DNA from: Rhizobium tropici CIAT 899
GTDB taxonomy: Bacteria > Pseudomonadota > Alphaproteobacteria > Rhizobiales > Rhizobiaceae
Direction: 5' to 3'
NCBI RefSeq assembly: GCF_000330885.1
Contig: NC_020059.1
Coordinates: 3,319,501-3,383,500 of the forward strand
DNA: 64,000 bases
The stretch's first letter is position 1. Every line of letters starts with the position of its first letter. A program made the translations under genes and the position numbers. Below, in pieces: positions 56,014-64,000 of the stretch. Under the pieces are notes generated by a model. It was not told the DNA's origin. It ran no database searches and saw nothing but the letters and a program-made list of their open reading frames with translations.

Positions 56014-57525
56014 GTGAGCGAGCAGGTCTACGACATTTTCGTTATCGGCGGCGGCATCAATGGCTGCGGCATCGCCCGCGACGCCACCGGACGCGGCTAC
56101 AAGGTCGCGCTTGCCGAGATGAACGACTTCGCCTCCGGAACGTCGTCAGGCGCCACAAAGCTCATTCATGGCGGCCTGCGCTACCTCGAACATTACGAAT
56201 TCCGTCTCGTGCGCGAATCGCTGATGGAGCGCGAAGTGCTCTGGGCCATGGCGCCGCACATCATCTGGCCGATGCGTTTCGTCCTGCCTTACCATAAGGG
56301 CGGCATCCGTCCGGCTTGGCTGATCCGCCTCGGCCTTTTCCTCTACGATCACCTCGGCGGACGAAAGCTGCTGCCCCCGACCGCGACGCTGGACATGAAG
56401 AAGGATCCTGCGGGCAAGCCGCTGAAGGCGCTCTTCACCAAGGCTTTCGAATATTCCGACGGCTGGGTCGACGATGCCCGCATGGTCGTATTGAATGCCC
56501 GCGATGCGGCCGACCGCGGTGCGACGATCATGCCGCGTACGAAGGTGGTCTCCGCCGGGCGCGAAGGCGCGGTCTGGGCGATCGAAACGGAAAATACGAT
56601 CAGCGGCGAGAAGCGTCAGTTTCGCGCCCGCATGCTGGTCAATGCAGCAGGTCCCTGGGTCGATCAGGTCCTGTCCGGTACGTTCGGCAAGAACCAGGTG
56701 CACAATGTCCGTCTCGTTCAGGGCAGCCATATCGTCGTGCGCAAGAAGTTCGACGATCCCCGCGCCTATTTCTTCCAGAACCCGGACAACCGCATCATCT
56801 TCGCCATTCCCTACGAGCAGGATTTCACGCTGATCGGCACCACGGATCGCGACTACAAGGACGACCCGAAGGATGTGAAGATCACCGAGGGGGAAACCAC
56901 CTATCTCTGCAATGCCGCCAGCGAATATTTCAAGGAGCCTGTCCGGCCCGAAGATATCGTCTGGACCTATTCGGCCGTGCGCCCGCTCTACGACGATGGC
57001 GCATCGAAAGCGCAGGAAGCCACGCGCGACTACGTTCTCAAGGTCGAGGGAGAAGAAGGCCAGGCGCCGCTGCTCAACGTCTTCGGCGGCAAGCTTACCA
57101 CCTATCGCCGCCTTGGCGAACATGCGCTGGAAAAGATCGGCGAAGCCATCGGCCTCAAGGGTAAACCCTGGACTGCCGGCAGTTCGCTGCCCGGCGGCGA
57201 TTTTCCAGTTCGCGGCTATGAGGCCGAAGTCACCAAGCTCAAGTCCCGCTATCCCTTCCTTGCCGACCCGCATGCCCGCCGGCTCATCCGCCGCTACGGC
57301 ACGCGCGCTGCCATGATCCTGGGCAGCGCCAAGACGATCGCCGATCTCGGCCGGTGTTTCGGAAGCGATCTCTATGAGGCGGAAGTACGATATCTGATCG
57401 AACAGGAATGGGCCTATAGCGCAACAGATATCCTATGGCGCCGTTCCAAGAAGGGCCTCTACCTCTCGAAGGAAGAAGCCGCAGCTCTCGACAGCTATAT
57501 GGCAGAGAGCCACGTCCACGCCTAG
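56014..57525 (+). CDS. glpD: Aerobic glycerol-3-phosphate dehydrogenase
   Basis: 503 aa. FAD-dependent membrane-associated enzyme oxidising glycerol-3-P to DHAP. N-terminal FAD loop VIGGGINGCGIARDATGRG; substrate and FAD landmarks SSGATKLIHGGLRYLEHYE, AAGPWVDQ, GGKLTTYRRLGE. Starts with GTG preceded by GGAGGGG. The TAG stop is the first triplet of a RIME-like repeat. Confidence 0.95.
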   Translation: MSEQVYDIFVIGGGINGCGIARDATGRGYKVALAEMNDFASGTSSGATKLIHGGLRYLEHYEFRLVRESLMEREVLWAMAPHIIWPMRFVLPYHKGGIRPAWLIRLGLFLYDHLGGRKLLPPTATLDMKKDPAGKPLKALFTKAFEYSDGWVDDARMVVLNARDAADRGATIMPRTKVVSAGREGAVWAIETENTISGEKRQFRARMLVNAAGPWVDQVLSGTFGKNQVHNVRLVQGSHIVVRKKFDDPRAYFFQNPDNRIIFAIPYEQDFTLIGTTDRDYKDDPKDVKITEGETTYLCNAASEYFKEPVRPEDIVWTYSAVRPLYDDGASKAQEATRDYVLKVEGEEGQAPLLNVFGGKLTTYRRLGEHALEKIGEAIGLKGKPWTAGSSLPGGDFPVRGYEAEVTKLKSRYPFLADPHARRLIRRYGTRAAMILGSAKTIADLGRCFGSDLYEAEVRYLIEQEWAYSATDILWRRSKKGLYLSKEEAAALDSYMAESHVHA

Positions 57526-57629
57526 AGCGGTTCAGTTTTTCCCGGAATCTCTGCGCCGCTCTATTTCTTTATTGTCTCGCAATTCCGGACGGAAAAGCCG
57601 CTGCGCACTTTTCCTGGAATTGCTCTAAG
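57523..57629. repeat. RIME-like intergenic element, copy C
   Basis: In inverse orientation relative to copies A and B: TAGAGCGGTTC ... CGCCGCTCTA, then CTCGCAATTCCGGACGGAAAAG-CCGCTGCGCACTTTTCC described in part, ending GGAATTGCTCTAAG. Two palindromes. Fills the gap between convergent glpD and soxR and provides the glpD stop codon. Confidence 0.85.
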
Positions 57630-57637
57630 CGGCCAAT

Positions 57638-58102
57638 TCACTCTCCGGGATCGAGCAACCGCGGGCCTGCGCCTTCCTCGGAAAGCTGATCCCAGGGATT
57701 GCGCAAGGGACAGCTATCGAGCGAAAGGCAGCCGCAGCCGATACAGCTGTCCAGCTGATCGCGAAGTCCCTGCAGACGCTTGATGCGGGCGTCGAGATCG
57801 TCCTTCCATAGCTCCGAAAGCGCCTTCCAGTCGGATGCCGTCGGCGTGCGACCCTGCGGCAGCGATTGAAGAGCTGCCTGAACCTCGGCAAGCGGAATAC
57901 CGACGCGTTGGGCCACCTTGATGATGGAAACTCGCCGCAGCACTTCGCGAGGATAGCGCCGCTGGTTGCCGCGGCTGCGATGGCTCTCGATCAGGCCTTT
58001 CGCTTCATAGAAATGCAGCGCCGATACAGCCACGCCGCTACGTGCGGCCACCTCGCCGACCGTCAGCAGCTTCGGAAATTGAGCCGGATCGATTTTTCCC
58101 AT
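57638..58102 (-). CDS. soxR: Redox-sensitive MerR-family regulator SoxR
   Basis: 154 aa. N-terminal MerR HTH ([26 protein letters not shown]), dimerisation helix, and the [2Fe-2S] signature C120-I-G-C123-G-C125-x5-C131 ([12 protein letters not shown]). Oxidation by redox-cycling compounds activates it. The ATG at 58102 is the first with family similarity; the frame is open to 58204 but would cover the divergent gene's promoter. Its target is the divergent FMN reductase gene rather than soxS, as usual outside enterics. Confidence 0.96.
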   Translation of the reverse strand: MGKIDPAQFPKLLTVGEVAARSGVAVSALHFYEAKGLIESHRSRGNQRRYPREVLRRVSIIKVAQRVGIPLAEVQAALQSLPQGRTPTASDWKALSELWKDDLDARIKRLQGLRDQLDSCIGCGCLSLDSCPLRNPWDQLSEEGAGPRLLDPGE

Positions 58103-58110
58103 TTTCGCTA

Positions 58111-58141
58111 TTGACCTCAACTTTACTTCAGGTTTTATAAC
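58111..58141 (+). promoter_or_regulatory. SoxR-controlled promoter with 19-bp spacer and SoxR box
   Basis: TTGACC (58111-58116) and TATAAC (58136-58141) separated by 19 bp, the over-long spacing required by MerR-family activators. The SoxR box CCTCAACTTTACTTCAGG (58115-58132) matches the E. coli consensus at 15 of 18 positions and sits in the spacer. Drives the FMN reductase gene. Confidence 0.85.
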
Positions 58142-58175
58142 CCTGGCTCCGAACCGCGTAAAGCAGGAGCAAGAC

Positions 58176-58751
58176 ATGACAGAAAGAACCCGGCTGGCGA
58201 TCATCTACGGCAGCACGCGTCCGGGTCGGCTATGCGACCGGGTGGTCAACTGGGTCGCCCGCGAATTGGCGCATTATCCGCTTATAGACATCGATCTGAT
58301 CGATCCTCTCGAATTCGATCTGCCTTTCGCGCACAACCGCGAGCATCCCGGCGTCGCAGCCCTATCGGAGCGGCTTTCGGATGCCGATGCCTTCATTATC
58401 GTCACGCCCGAATACAATCACAGCTTCACCGCCTCGCTGAAATTCGTGCTCGATCTCGTCTATGAGCCCTGGCATGGCAAACCCGTCGCCTTCGTCTCCT
58501 ATGGCGGCATCTCCGGCGGCTTGCGCGCCGTGGAACAGTTGCGGCTCGTCTTTGCCGAGCTGCATACGGTCACCGTGCGCGATACGGTAAGCTTCGCCAA
58601 TCCCTGGGGCAGATTTGCCGAGGATGGCACGCTCGAAAACCCGTTCGATGCCAGAAAATCGCTTGTTCTCATGATTGCGCGGCTGACGTGGTGGAGCAAC
58701 GCCCTGAAACCGGCCCGCGTCACGCGCCCCTACCGCTCCGTTGCCGCCTGA
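58176..58751 (+). CDS. NADPH-dependent FMN reductase-like flavoprotein
   Basis: 191 aa. Flavodoxin-like FMN_red family: [15 protein letters not shown] phosphate loop, [13 protein letters not shown] and [16 protein letters not shown] flavin-binding loops. These quinone or azo reductases protect from redox-cycling compounds. The SoxR-type promoter directly upstream makes it the probable SoxR target here. ATG with AGGAGC upstream. Confidence 0.92.
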   Translation: MTERTRLAIIYGSTRPGRLCDRVVNWVARELAHYPLIDIDLIDPLEFDLPFAHNREHPGVAALSERLSDADAFIIVTPEYNHSFTASLKFVLDLVYEPWHGKPVAFVSYGGISGGLRAVEQLRLVFAELHTVTVRDTVSFANPWGRFAEDGTLENPFDARKSLVLMIARLTWWSNALKPARVTRPYRSVAA

Positions 58752-58810
58752 TCCCTATCCCAACACAGGAATCCGATCTCTCGTTTCTGGCAGGTGCGGG
58801 AGATCGGTCC

Positions 58811-58845
58811 GACGCCCGGGCCCGGCACCAATGGGTCCGGGCGTC
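58811..58845 (+). terminator. Possible terminator hairpin after the FMN reductase gene
   Basis: GACGCCCGG (58811-58819) pairs with CCGGGCGTC (58837-58845) with a 17-nt loop; followed by TTGTCT, so only a weak T run. Confidence 0.5.
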
Positions 58846-58923
58846 TTGTCTCCAAGGATCATGCTTGCCGAAACCGCCGCAATGACCTAACGCAATGGAG
58901 GGAGATCTCGGGCGGATACGGGA

Positions 58924-60135
58924 ATGGAGAACGGGAAGCGGCTGGGAGGAGCGGATTTCATGCGCGCCGTCGCATGTCTGATGGTGCTTGTCCACCATCT
59001 CGTGCTCCGAATGAATTTCTACAAGATCCCGCCAGCCCTGGATGTAACCTTCATATTGGCGCGCTTTGGCAATCACGGCGTCTCGGTCTTCTTCGTCCTC
59101 AGCGGCTTTCTACTTGCACGCCCCTTCTGGCTGGCGCTGGATGGAGCGCGCCCCATACCTTCGCTGAAGATCTATGCCATGCGCCGTGCCGCACGCATCC
59201 TGCCGGGCTTCTGGTTTGCCCTGACGGTCGGCTTCCTGATCAGCTTCACGATCTATGGCTTTCCGTTGGACGCGGAACTGGTCGGCCGCTACATCTCCGG
59301 TTTCTTCCTGATGAGCCAATGGCATTGGCGCACCTTTTTCCCGGTGCAAGGCGATGGGCCTTTATGGTCGATCCCCTTCGAGACGACCTGCTATGTTCTC
59401 ATGCCGATCGGTTTCCTGCTGCTGTTTCATTCAAAACTCAGATCGCGCTCCATACTCGCCAGCCGCCTGCTCTGGATCGGCATCATCGCGCTATCCTTGA
59501 TTGGCCATTGGCTTGTCGTCACCTATCTTCCGACGGACACCGCCGGACAAGGATGGCGATATGGCTTCCAGGGCGGCGCCAAGGAATGGATGCCGCGCTA
59601 CAATCCCATCGGCTTCTTCGCCATATTTGCGATCGGCGTGCTGGCCGCCGGCATACAGACCATCCTCCCGCCTCGACGCTCGGTGATCTACGACGTCATC
59701 GGCGCGCTCGCGATCGTCATGGGCGCGTGGCAACTGCCACAGTCGATCGGCGGCGCGGCGGAGGGCTATGCGTGGCTCGGCATTCCCTATCAATTCCCGC
59801 TGCTGCCCCTCGCGGTCGCGATCGCGCTTTGCACGCTTCCGCAATCGCTGCTGCTGGCAAAGCTGCTCGACAATCCCGCGAGCCGCTATGTCGCCATCGT
59901 CTCCTTCGGCGTCTACATCTGGCAGGATATCGTGCTGACCTTGATGCCGCAGCTCTTCCCATCGTCCTTCGGCGCTGGCTCGGACGACGTACTCGGTGGC
60001 TGGATAATCTCAAGCCTCATTGCAACCGCCATCATCTTCGCCATCGGCACGTTGAGCTATGTGCTGCTCGAACGGCCTGTCATTCAGTGGGCGCGGACGC
60101 GCGAGAACAGGATAACACAGCCTCTCATCGCCTGA
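58924..60135 (+). CDS. Acyltransferase 3 family membrane protein (OafA/NodX-like)
   Basis: 403 aa, about ten transmembrane helices. Signature N-terminus: RAVACLMVLVHHLVLRM with the catalytic-type HH, then GNHGVSVFFVLSGFLLARPFW, and RAARILPGFWFAL. C-terminal VLLERPVIQWAR. These enzymes O-acetylate or succinylate polysaccharides, lipid A or Nod factors. No polysaccharide genes nearby, so the acceptor is unknown. It starts directly after GGGCGGATACGGGA with no strong ribosome-binding site. Confidence 0.88.
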   Translation: MENGKRLGGADFMRAVACLMVLVHHLVLRMNFYKIPPALDVTFILARFGNHGVSVFFVLSGFLLARPFWLALDGARPIPSLKIYAMRRAARILPGFWFALTVGFLISFTIYGFPLDAELVGRYISGFFLMSQWHWRTFFPVQGDGPLWSIPFETTCYVLMPIGFLLLFHSKLRSRSILASRLLWIGIIALSLIGHWLVVTYLPTDTAGQGWRYGFQGGAKEWMPRYNPIGFFAIFAIGVLAAGIQTILPPRRSVIYDVIGALAIVMGAWQLPQSIGGAAEGYAWLGIPYQFPLLPLAVAIALCTLPQSLLLAKLLDNPASRYVAIVSFGVYIWQDIVLTLMPQLFPSSFGAGSDDVLGGWIISSLIATAIIFAIGTLSYVLLERPVIQWARTRENRITQPLIA

Positions 60136-60176
60136 CATAGGCCCATCGCATGTGAGGCACATCAGCGCCGCGATCC

Positions 60177-60198
60177 CCTTCTCCCCTCGGGGAGAAGG
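60177..60198. terminator. Perfect palindrome between convergent genes
   Basis: CCTTCTCCCC / GGGGAGAAGG with a TC loop, 22 bp, midway between the acyltransferase stop and the enolase-superfamily stop. Suited to bidirectional termination; also resembles the CTCCCC-type dispersed repeats seen at 47.6 kb. Confidence 0.6.
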
Positions 60199-60210
60199 AA
60201 CTTACAGTGC

Positions 60211-61332
60211 TTAAATACGTGTCGCCTTCAGCCGCTCCTCGTCGAGAACGATGCCGAGCCCCGGTGCAACGCCCAGACCCAGCCAGCCGGCATCGTGCTT
60301 GAGCGGCGACGCCATCGGATAGTCGCGGCGGGCTTCGCTCCATTCCGGATTGTCGTAGGGATATTCGAGCCAGGCGGCATCGGCGACGCCGGCGGTCAGA
60401 TGCGCATTGGCCAGCACCCCGATGCCGTTCGTCCAGGAATGCGGCGTGAACTGCACGCCTGCCTCGCGCGCCTGATAGGCGAGCCGCCGGCAGCCGGTGA
60501 TGCCACCGACCAGCGCGACATCAGGCTGGATGACATCGAAGGCACGCTCTTCGATGATATCGCGGAATTCGTAGAGTTCGCGTGTCATCTCGCCGCCGAC
60601 GATCCGCACCGACGTTGCCTGCTTCAATTCCTTCATGCCCTTGCGATCCGAACGGTGAAGCGGCTCTTCCATCCAATAGACGCCGAGCCGCTCCAGCTCC
60701 CTGGCGACGGCAAGCGCATCCTTGAAGGTCCAGGGCAAGGTCGTATCCCAGGGCATGCGCCAGCCCTGGTTACAGTCGACCATCAGCTCCAGCCGGTCAC
60801 CGACGCGAGCGCGGATCGCTTCGAGCGCCTTGACGTCCTCGCGCCAGCCGCCGCGGCCGCCGGAAGACGAGGAGAAGCGTACCTTCATGGCCGGAAAGCC
60901 TTCATCGATGTAGCGTTCGGCTTGATCGGCCATGGCTGAAGGTTCGCGCAGCACGCCGGAGGATGCATAGAGGCGCACGCGGCTGGCGCGGCCGCCGAGC
61001 ATCCGCCAGACCGGCTCGCCGGTAATCTTGCCGGAAAGATCCCACAGCGCCAGGTCCATCGGCCAGCAGCGGCCGTAGTGGAAATTGATGTGCGACAGAA
61101 CTTCATAATGCCGTTCGACATGCCGGGGATCCTGTCCGATAAACAGATCCTCATGCCCCTCGAAACCCTTCATCAGGTCGCCGGAGCCGATACCTTCGCG
61201 CCCCTCATCATCTCGGACGCGCACGATGGTCGCATCGAAATGCCGACGCGGGCGCCCATCCCAGCTCGCTTTGAACGCCGGATCGAGCGGCAGACGGTGA
61301 TGGGTGATCTCGATGGAAACGATCTTGCTCAT
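60211..61332 (-). CDS. Enolase-superfamily (mandelate racemase/muconate lactonising type) enzyme
   Basis: 373 aa. Metal ligands as D-E-E: LMVDCNQGW (Asp), YWMEEPL (Glu), RIVGGEM (Glu). The second-strand Lys lies in AMKVRF, K-x-R rather than K-x-K, and the opposite base is His in FTPHSW; this points to the mandelate-racemase subgroup of acid sugar dehydratases, but the substrate cannot be read from sequence. ATG at 61332 with GGGGAGG upstream. Grouped with ALDH and Fe-ADH on the same strand, last in the order. Confidence 0.88.
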   Translation of the reverse strand: MSKIVSIEITHHRLPLDPAFKASWDGRPRRHFDATIVRVRDDEGREGIGSGDLMKGFEGHEDLFIGQDPRHVERHYEVLSHINFHYGRCWPMDLALWDLSGKITGEPVWRMLGGRASRVRLYASSGVLREPSAMADQAERYIDEGFPAMKVRFSSSSGGRGGWREDVKALEAIRARVGDRLELMVDCNQGWRMPWDTTLPWTFKDALAVARELERLGVYWMEEPLHRSDRKGMKELKQATSVRIVGGEMTRELYEFRDIIEERAFDVIQPDVALVGGITGCRRLAYQAREAGVQFTPHSWTNGIGVLANAHLTAGVADAAWLEYPYDNPEWSEARRDYPMASPLKHDAGWLGLGVAPGLGIVLDEERLKATRI

Positions 61333-61353
61333 GGTCGTGCCTCCCCGCAAACC

Positions 61354-62853
61354 TCAGCCGAACTGCTGCCAAATGGTCTTGTAGTCGCAATACTTGTCGA
61401 TCGCGTGCACCGAGCGATCGCGACCGAAACCGGACTGCTTGAAGCCGCCGAAGGGCGTGGCGAAGTTCGACATGTCATAGGTGTTGATCCACACCGTACC
61501 TGCATGGATCTCTTCGGAGAAGCGGTGAGCGCGATCCATGTCCTTGGTAAAGACCGCGCCGGCCAACCCATAGATCGTGTCGTTGGCGATCTTCAGCGCC
61601 TCCTCCTCCGTGTCGAAGGGGATGGCGGCGAGTACGGGGCCAAAGATTTCCTGCCGCGCCAGGCTCATATCGTTGGTCATGTCGACGAAGACGCCCGGCG
61701 ACACATAGTAGCCGCCGGTTTCGTTCAAGACGCGCTCGGCACCGAAGGCGCGACGCGCGCCCTCCTTCTCGCCGGCCGCGATCATCGCCAGCACCTTGTT
61801 CATATGCTCTTCCTCGATCAGCGCGCCGATCTGCGCTGCAGGGTCGAGCGGATGCTTGAGTGCGATATCGGAGCGGGTGACCGCCTCGATCTTCTCGATC
61901 AACCTGTCCTGAACCGAGCGCTGCACGATGAGGCGCGTCGAAGCATGGCAGGTTTCGCCGGAATTGTAGAAACAGCCCCAGGCAGCCGCGACGGCCGCCG
62001 CATCGAGGTCGGCATCTTCGAACACGACCAGCGGCGACTTGCCGCCGAGCTCCAGCGCCACGCGCTTGACGTTCGATTGTGCCGCATAGCCCATGATCAG
62101 CTTGCCGACCTCGGTCGAGCCCGTGAAGGCGATCATGTCGACATCCATGTGCAGCGCCAGCGGCTTGCCGGTCTCTTCGCCATAGCCCGTCACCACATTG
62201 AAAACGCCAGCCGGCAGACCGGCTTCGATCGCGAGCTCGGCAAGGCGGATCGCCGAAAGCGAAGACTGTTCGGCCGGCTTCAGCACCACGGAATTGCCGG
62301 CCGCGATCGCCGGCCCGAGCTTCCAGGCATCGATGATCATCGGATAGTTCCAGGGCGTGATCGCCCCGATGACGCCGAGCGGCACCTTGCGCACCAGCGC
62401 GCGTGCATTCGAGCCGGTCGGCGCAATCTCGTCATACAGCTTGTCGATCATCTCGCCGTAGAACTGGATGCCGTCGGCACAAAGGCGCACATCGACACCG
62501 AGCGAGGCCATGACGGGTTTGCCGACATCGATCGTCTCAAGCATGGCCAGCTCATCGCCATTGGCGCGGATGAGATCGGCCCATTTCAGCATGATCTTCT
62601 TCTTTTCCAGCGGCTCCTTCTTGCGCCAGACGCCACTTTCGAAGGCAGCGCGGGCGGAGGCGACCGCAGCATCGACATCGGCGGCATTGCCGCGCGCAAG
62701 CTCAGCACCCGGTTTGCCATCCATCGGCCGGATGCGGGTGAAGGTTTCGCCCGAAGCGGCGGCGCGATGAACACCATTTATGAAATGACGACCTTCGGGC
62801 TTGAGGCCGGAGAGAACGTTTTCCCAATAATCGCGCGTATAATTCTTGGTCAT
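61354..62853 (-). CDS. Aldehyde dehydrogenase, PuuC-like
   Basis: 499 aa. Catalytic Cys in NSGETCHAST, general-base Glu in ALELGGKS, NAD loop FTGSTEVGKLIM. N-terminus TKNYTRDYWE followed by FINGVHRAA resembles gamma-glutamyl-gamma-aminobutyraldehyde dehydrogenase PuuC and its broad-specificity relatives. The ATG at 62853 has AAAGGA at 9 nt; it begins 1 nt after the Fe-ADH stop, so the genes are coupled. Physiological substrate is not known. Confidence 0.92.
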   Translation of the reverse strand: MTKNYTRDYWENVLSGLKPEGRHFINGVHRAAASGETFTRIRPMDGKPGAELARGNAADVDAAVASARAAFESGVWRKKEPLEKKKIMLKWADLIRANGDELAMLETIDVGKPVMASLGVDVRLCADGIQFYGEMIDKLYDEIAPTGSNARALVRKVPLGVIGAITPWNYPMIIDAWKLGPAIAAGNSVVLKPAEQSSLSAIRLAELAIEAGLPAGVFNVVTGYGEETGKPLALHMDVDMIAFTGSTEVGKLIMGYAAQSNVKRVALELGGKSPLVVFEDADLDAAAVAAAWGCFYNSGETCHASTRLIVQRSVQDRLIEKIEAVTRSDIALKHPLDPAAQIGALIEEEHMNKVLAMIAAGEKEGARRAFGAERVLNETGGYYVSPGVFVDMTNDMSLARQEIFGPVLAAIPFDTEEEALKIANDTIYGLAGAVFTKDMDRAHRFSEEIHAGTVWINTYDMSNFATPFGGFKQSGFGRDRSVHAIDKYCDYKTIWQQFG

Positions 62854-62854
62854 C

Positions 62855-64000
62855 TCAGATTCCTTTAGGCAGCGCCATGACGGCGGCGGCAAAGCGATCG
62901 ATATCGGCATCCGTCACATCGCGGATCGTCGATCGCCGCATGGGCTGGTTTTCGGTAGCCCGCATCTCGCGGGCGAGATCGGAGGCATCGAACGGCTTGA
63001 AGGCAGCCGGCAGCGCGCGAACGATACCGCAGCGGTCCATCCAGTCTGAAACGAAAGCGGGAAGTTCAGCGGCGCTCTCGACGCCGCAAGCCTTGGCCGC
63101 TGCATTTAGATCTGCGGTATTGGCTTCGGCCAGCCATGGCAGCGTCACCTCGAAGCCGAGTGCCGTCGCAAGCCCATGGTGGACAGGAGCAAGGCCCGCC
63201 AGCGCATGGCTGATATTGTGGGCGATCGCGGTGCCGCAATTGTCGATGGCAATACCGCCGAAGCAGGAGCCGAGCAGCACGTGGCCGCGCGCTGCCATAT
63301 CATCCGGCTGCTTGACGGCTGTCTCCAGTGCACCGGTCAGCAGCCGCAGCGCCTGGTGCGCGTAGAACTGCGCACCACGATGCGTGTTGCGGTTCGTCGC
63401 GGCTTCGAAGGCATGGATGAAAGCGTCAAGGCCACACCATGCTGTCAGGTTGGCGGGTAGGGTCTTTGTCAACGCCGGATCGAGAATGACGAGATCGGCC
63501 TTCGTCTCCGGACCCCAGATCCAGAGCTTCTTGCCCTCAGGTCCGGCGAAGATATTCGTGGCCGATGTTTCCGAACCCGTCCCGGCCGTGGTCGGGATCA
63601 TGATCTTCTTCAGCGGATTCTTCGGCAGCGCGTTGGCGGCCAGCGCATAATGCATCGGATCTTCACCCGAAGCGATGCAGCAGGCGACGATCTTGCCGAT
63701 ATCAAGGGCCGAGCCGCCGCCGACGCCGACCACCATGTCCGCGCCCTGCCCGGCCGCGATAGCGGCATGCAGATGCGCAAGCTTCGGCTCGCCGGCAAAA
63801 TCGGAAAAGACCTGCGTCTTCACGCCTGCTTCGGTAAGTTCCGCGCTGATGTTGGCGGCAAGGCCGGACTGCGCCAGGAAGGCATCAATGACAAGCAAGA
63901 CCGTACCGACACCATCAAAGGATTTGACTGCAGCGGCAAGGCTGGAGAGCGCATCCTCGCCGAAACGAAGATCCGGGATGGCGGAAACGGAGAAGGACAC
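62855..64000 (-). CDS. Iron-containing alcohol dehydrogenase (possibly cut at window edge)
   Basis: At least 381 aa. Group III metal ADH: GVGGGSALDIGKIVA and IPTTAGTGSETS in the NAD domain; metal ligands D and H in WCGLDAFIHAFEA, H in NISHALAG and H in VHHGLATAL. The frame reaches the window end at a GTG, which could be the start or an internal Val; the true start may lie outside. First gene of the visible Fe-ADH, ALDH, enolase-superfamily unit. Confidence 0.9.
   Translation of the reverse strand: MSFSVSAIPDLRFGEDALSSLAAAVKSFDGVGTVLLVIDAFLAQSGLAANISAELTEAGVKTQVFSDFAGEPKLAHLHAAIAAGQGADMVVGVGGGSALDIGKIVACCIASGEDPMHYALAANALPKNPLKKIMIPTTAGTGSETSATNIFAGPEGKKLWIWGPETKADLVILDPALTKTLPANLTAWCGLDAFIHAFEAATNRNTHRGAQFYAHQALRLLTGALETAVKQPDDMAARGHVLLGSCFGGIAIDNCGTAIAHNISHALAGLAPVHHGLATALGFEVTLPWLAEANTADLNAAAKACGVESAAELPAFVSDWMDRCGIVRALPAAFKPFDASDLAREMRATENQPMRRSTIRDVTDADIDRFAAAVMALPKGI

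Overview
The window looks like a chromosomal segment of a Rhizobiaceae alphaproteobacterium, most likely Rhizobium sensu lato. The reasons are high-GC coding, the cobS-cobT pair followed by a J-domain gene and bolA, the ALA-synthase (C4) route to haem, an fdsGBA-type NAD-dependent formate dehydrogenase, and RIME-like intergenic palindromes. Nearly all genes have clear housekeeping or metabolic roles. I saw no IS element, phage module or CRISPR array.

Layout. 1-5.8 kb: tyrC (partial)-hisC, a methyltransferase diverging from gloB, a DUF985 cupin, an esterase and an EamA exporter. 5.8-9.1 kb: DUF3108 protein, rpmB with a good promoter and terminator, a queuosine-precursor transporter (yhhQ type) with a structured leader, and a phytase/esterase-like lipoprotein. 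9.1-13.4 kb: cobT, cobS, a J-domain protein and bolA. 13.5-20.6 kb: CNNM/CBS protein, aroB, aroK, a 55-aa membrane peptide, xerD, accA, an L,D-transpeptidase lipoprotein and a TusA-like protein. 20.6-24.4 kb: His-rich CobW GTPase, D,D-carboxypeptidase, M20 amidohydrolase. 24.5-26.7 kb: tRNA-Arg(CCT) followed by a compositionally odd, isolated Sll1717-like P-loop ATPase gene, the one clear accessory insertion. 26.7-33.7 kb: BON protein, dxr with a hairpin-rich leader, hemA, and a three-subunit molybdenum hydroxylase of form II CO-dehydrogenase type. 33.9-42.0 kb: glycine-zipper lipoprotein, tamA, tamB, arginase. 42.1-44.6 kb: orphan cheW and a soluble two-PAS chemoreceptor. 44.7-54.2 kb: formate module (OFA transporter, fdsD, fdhD, fdsA, fdsB, fdsG, LysR regulator) and an ArsR regulator. 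54.2-57.5 kb: SDR, glpR, glpD. 57.6-58.8 kb: soxR and its divergent FMN reductase. 58.9-64 kb: an acyltransferase and a catabolic cluster (enolase-superfamily enzyme, PuuC-like ALDH, Fe-ADH) that runs off the window.

How they work together. The fds genes, fdhD and an oxalate/formate-type transporter form a formate-oxidation unit with a textbook LysR box (ATAG-N7-CTAT) upstream of fdsG. soxR and the FMN reductase share an intergenic region holding a MerR-type promoter with a 19-bp spacer and a SoxR box. glpR and glpD are a regulator-target pair with phased TTCG repeats across the glpD promoter.

Most worth a second look: the lone ATPase beside tRNA-Arg, the start-codon-sequestering hairpin/pseudoknot before the queuosine-precursor transporter, the three consecutive hairpins before dxr, and the fact that three RIME-like repeats each supply the TAG stop codon of the adjacent gene.
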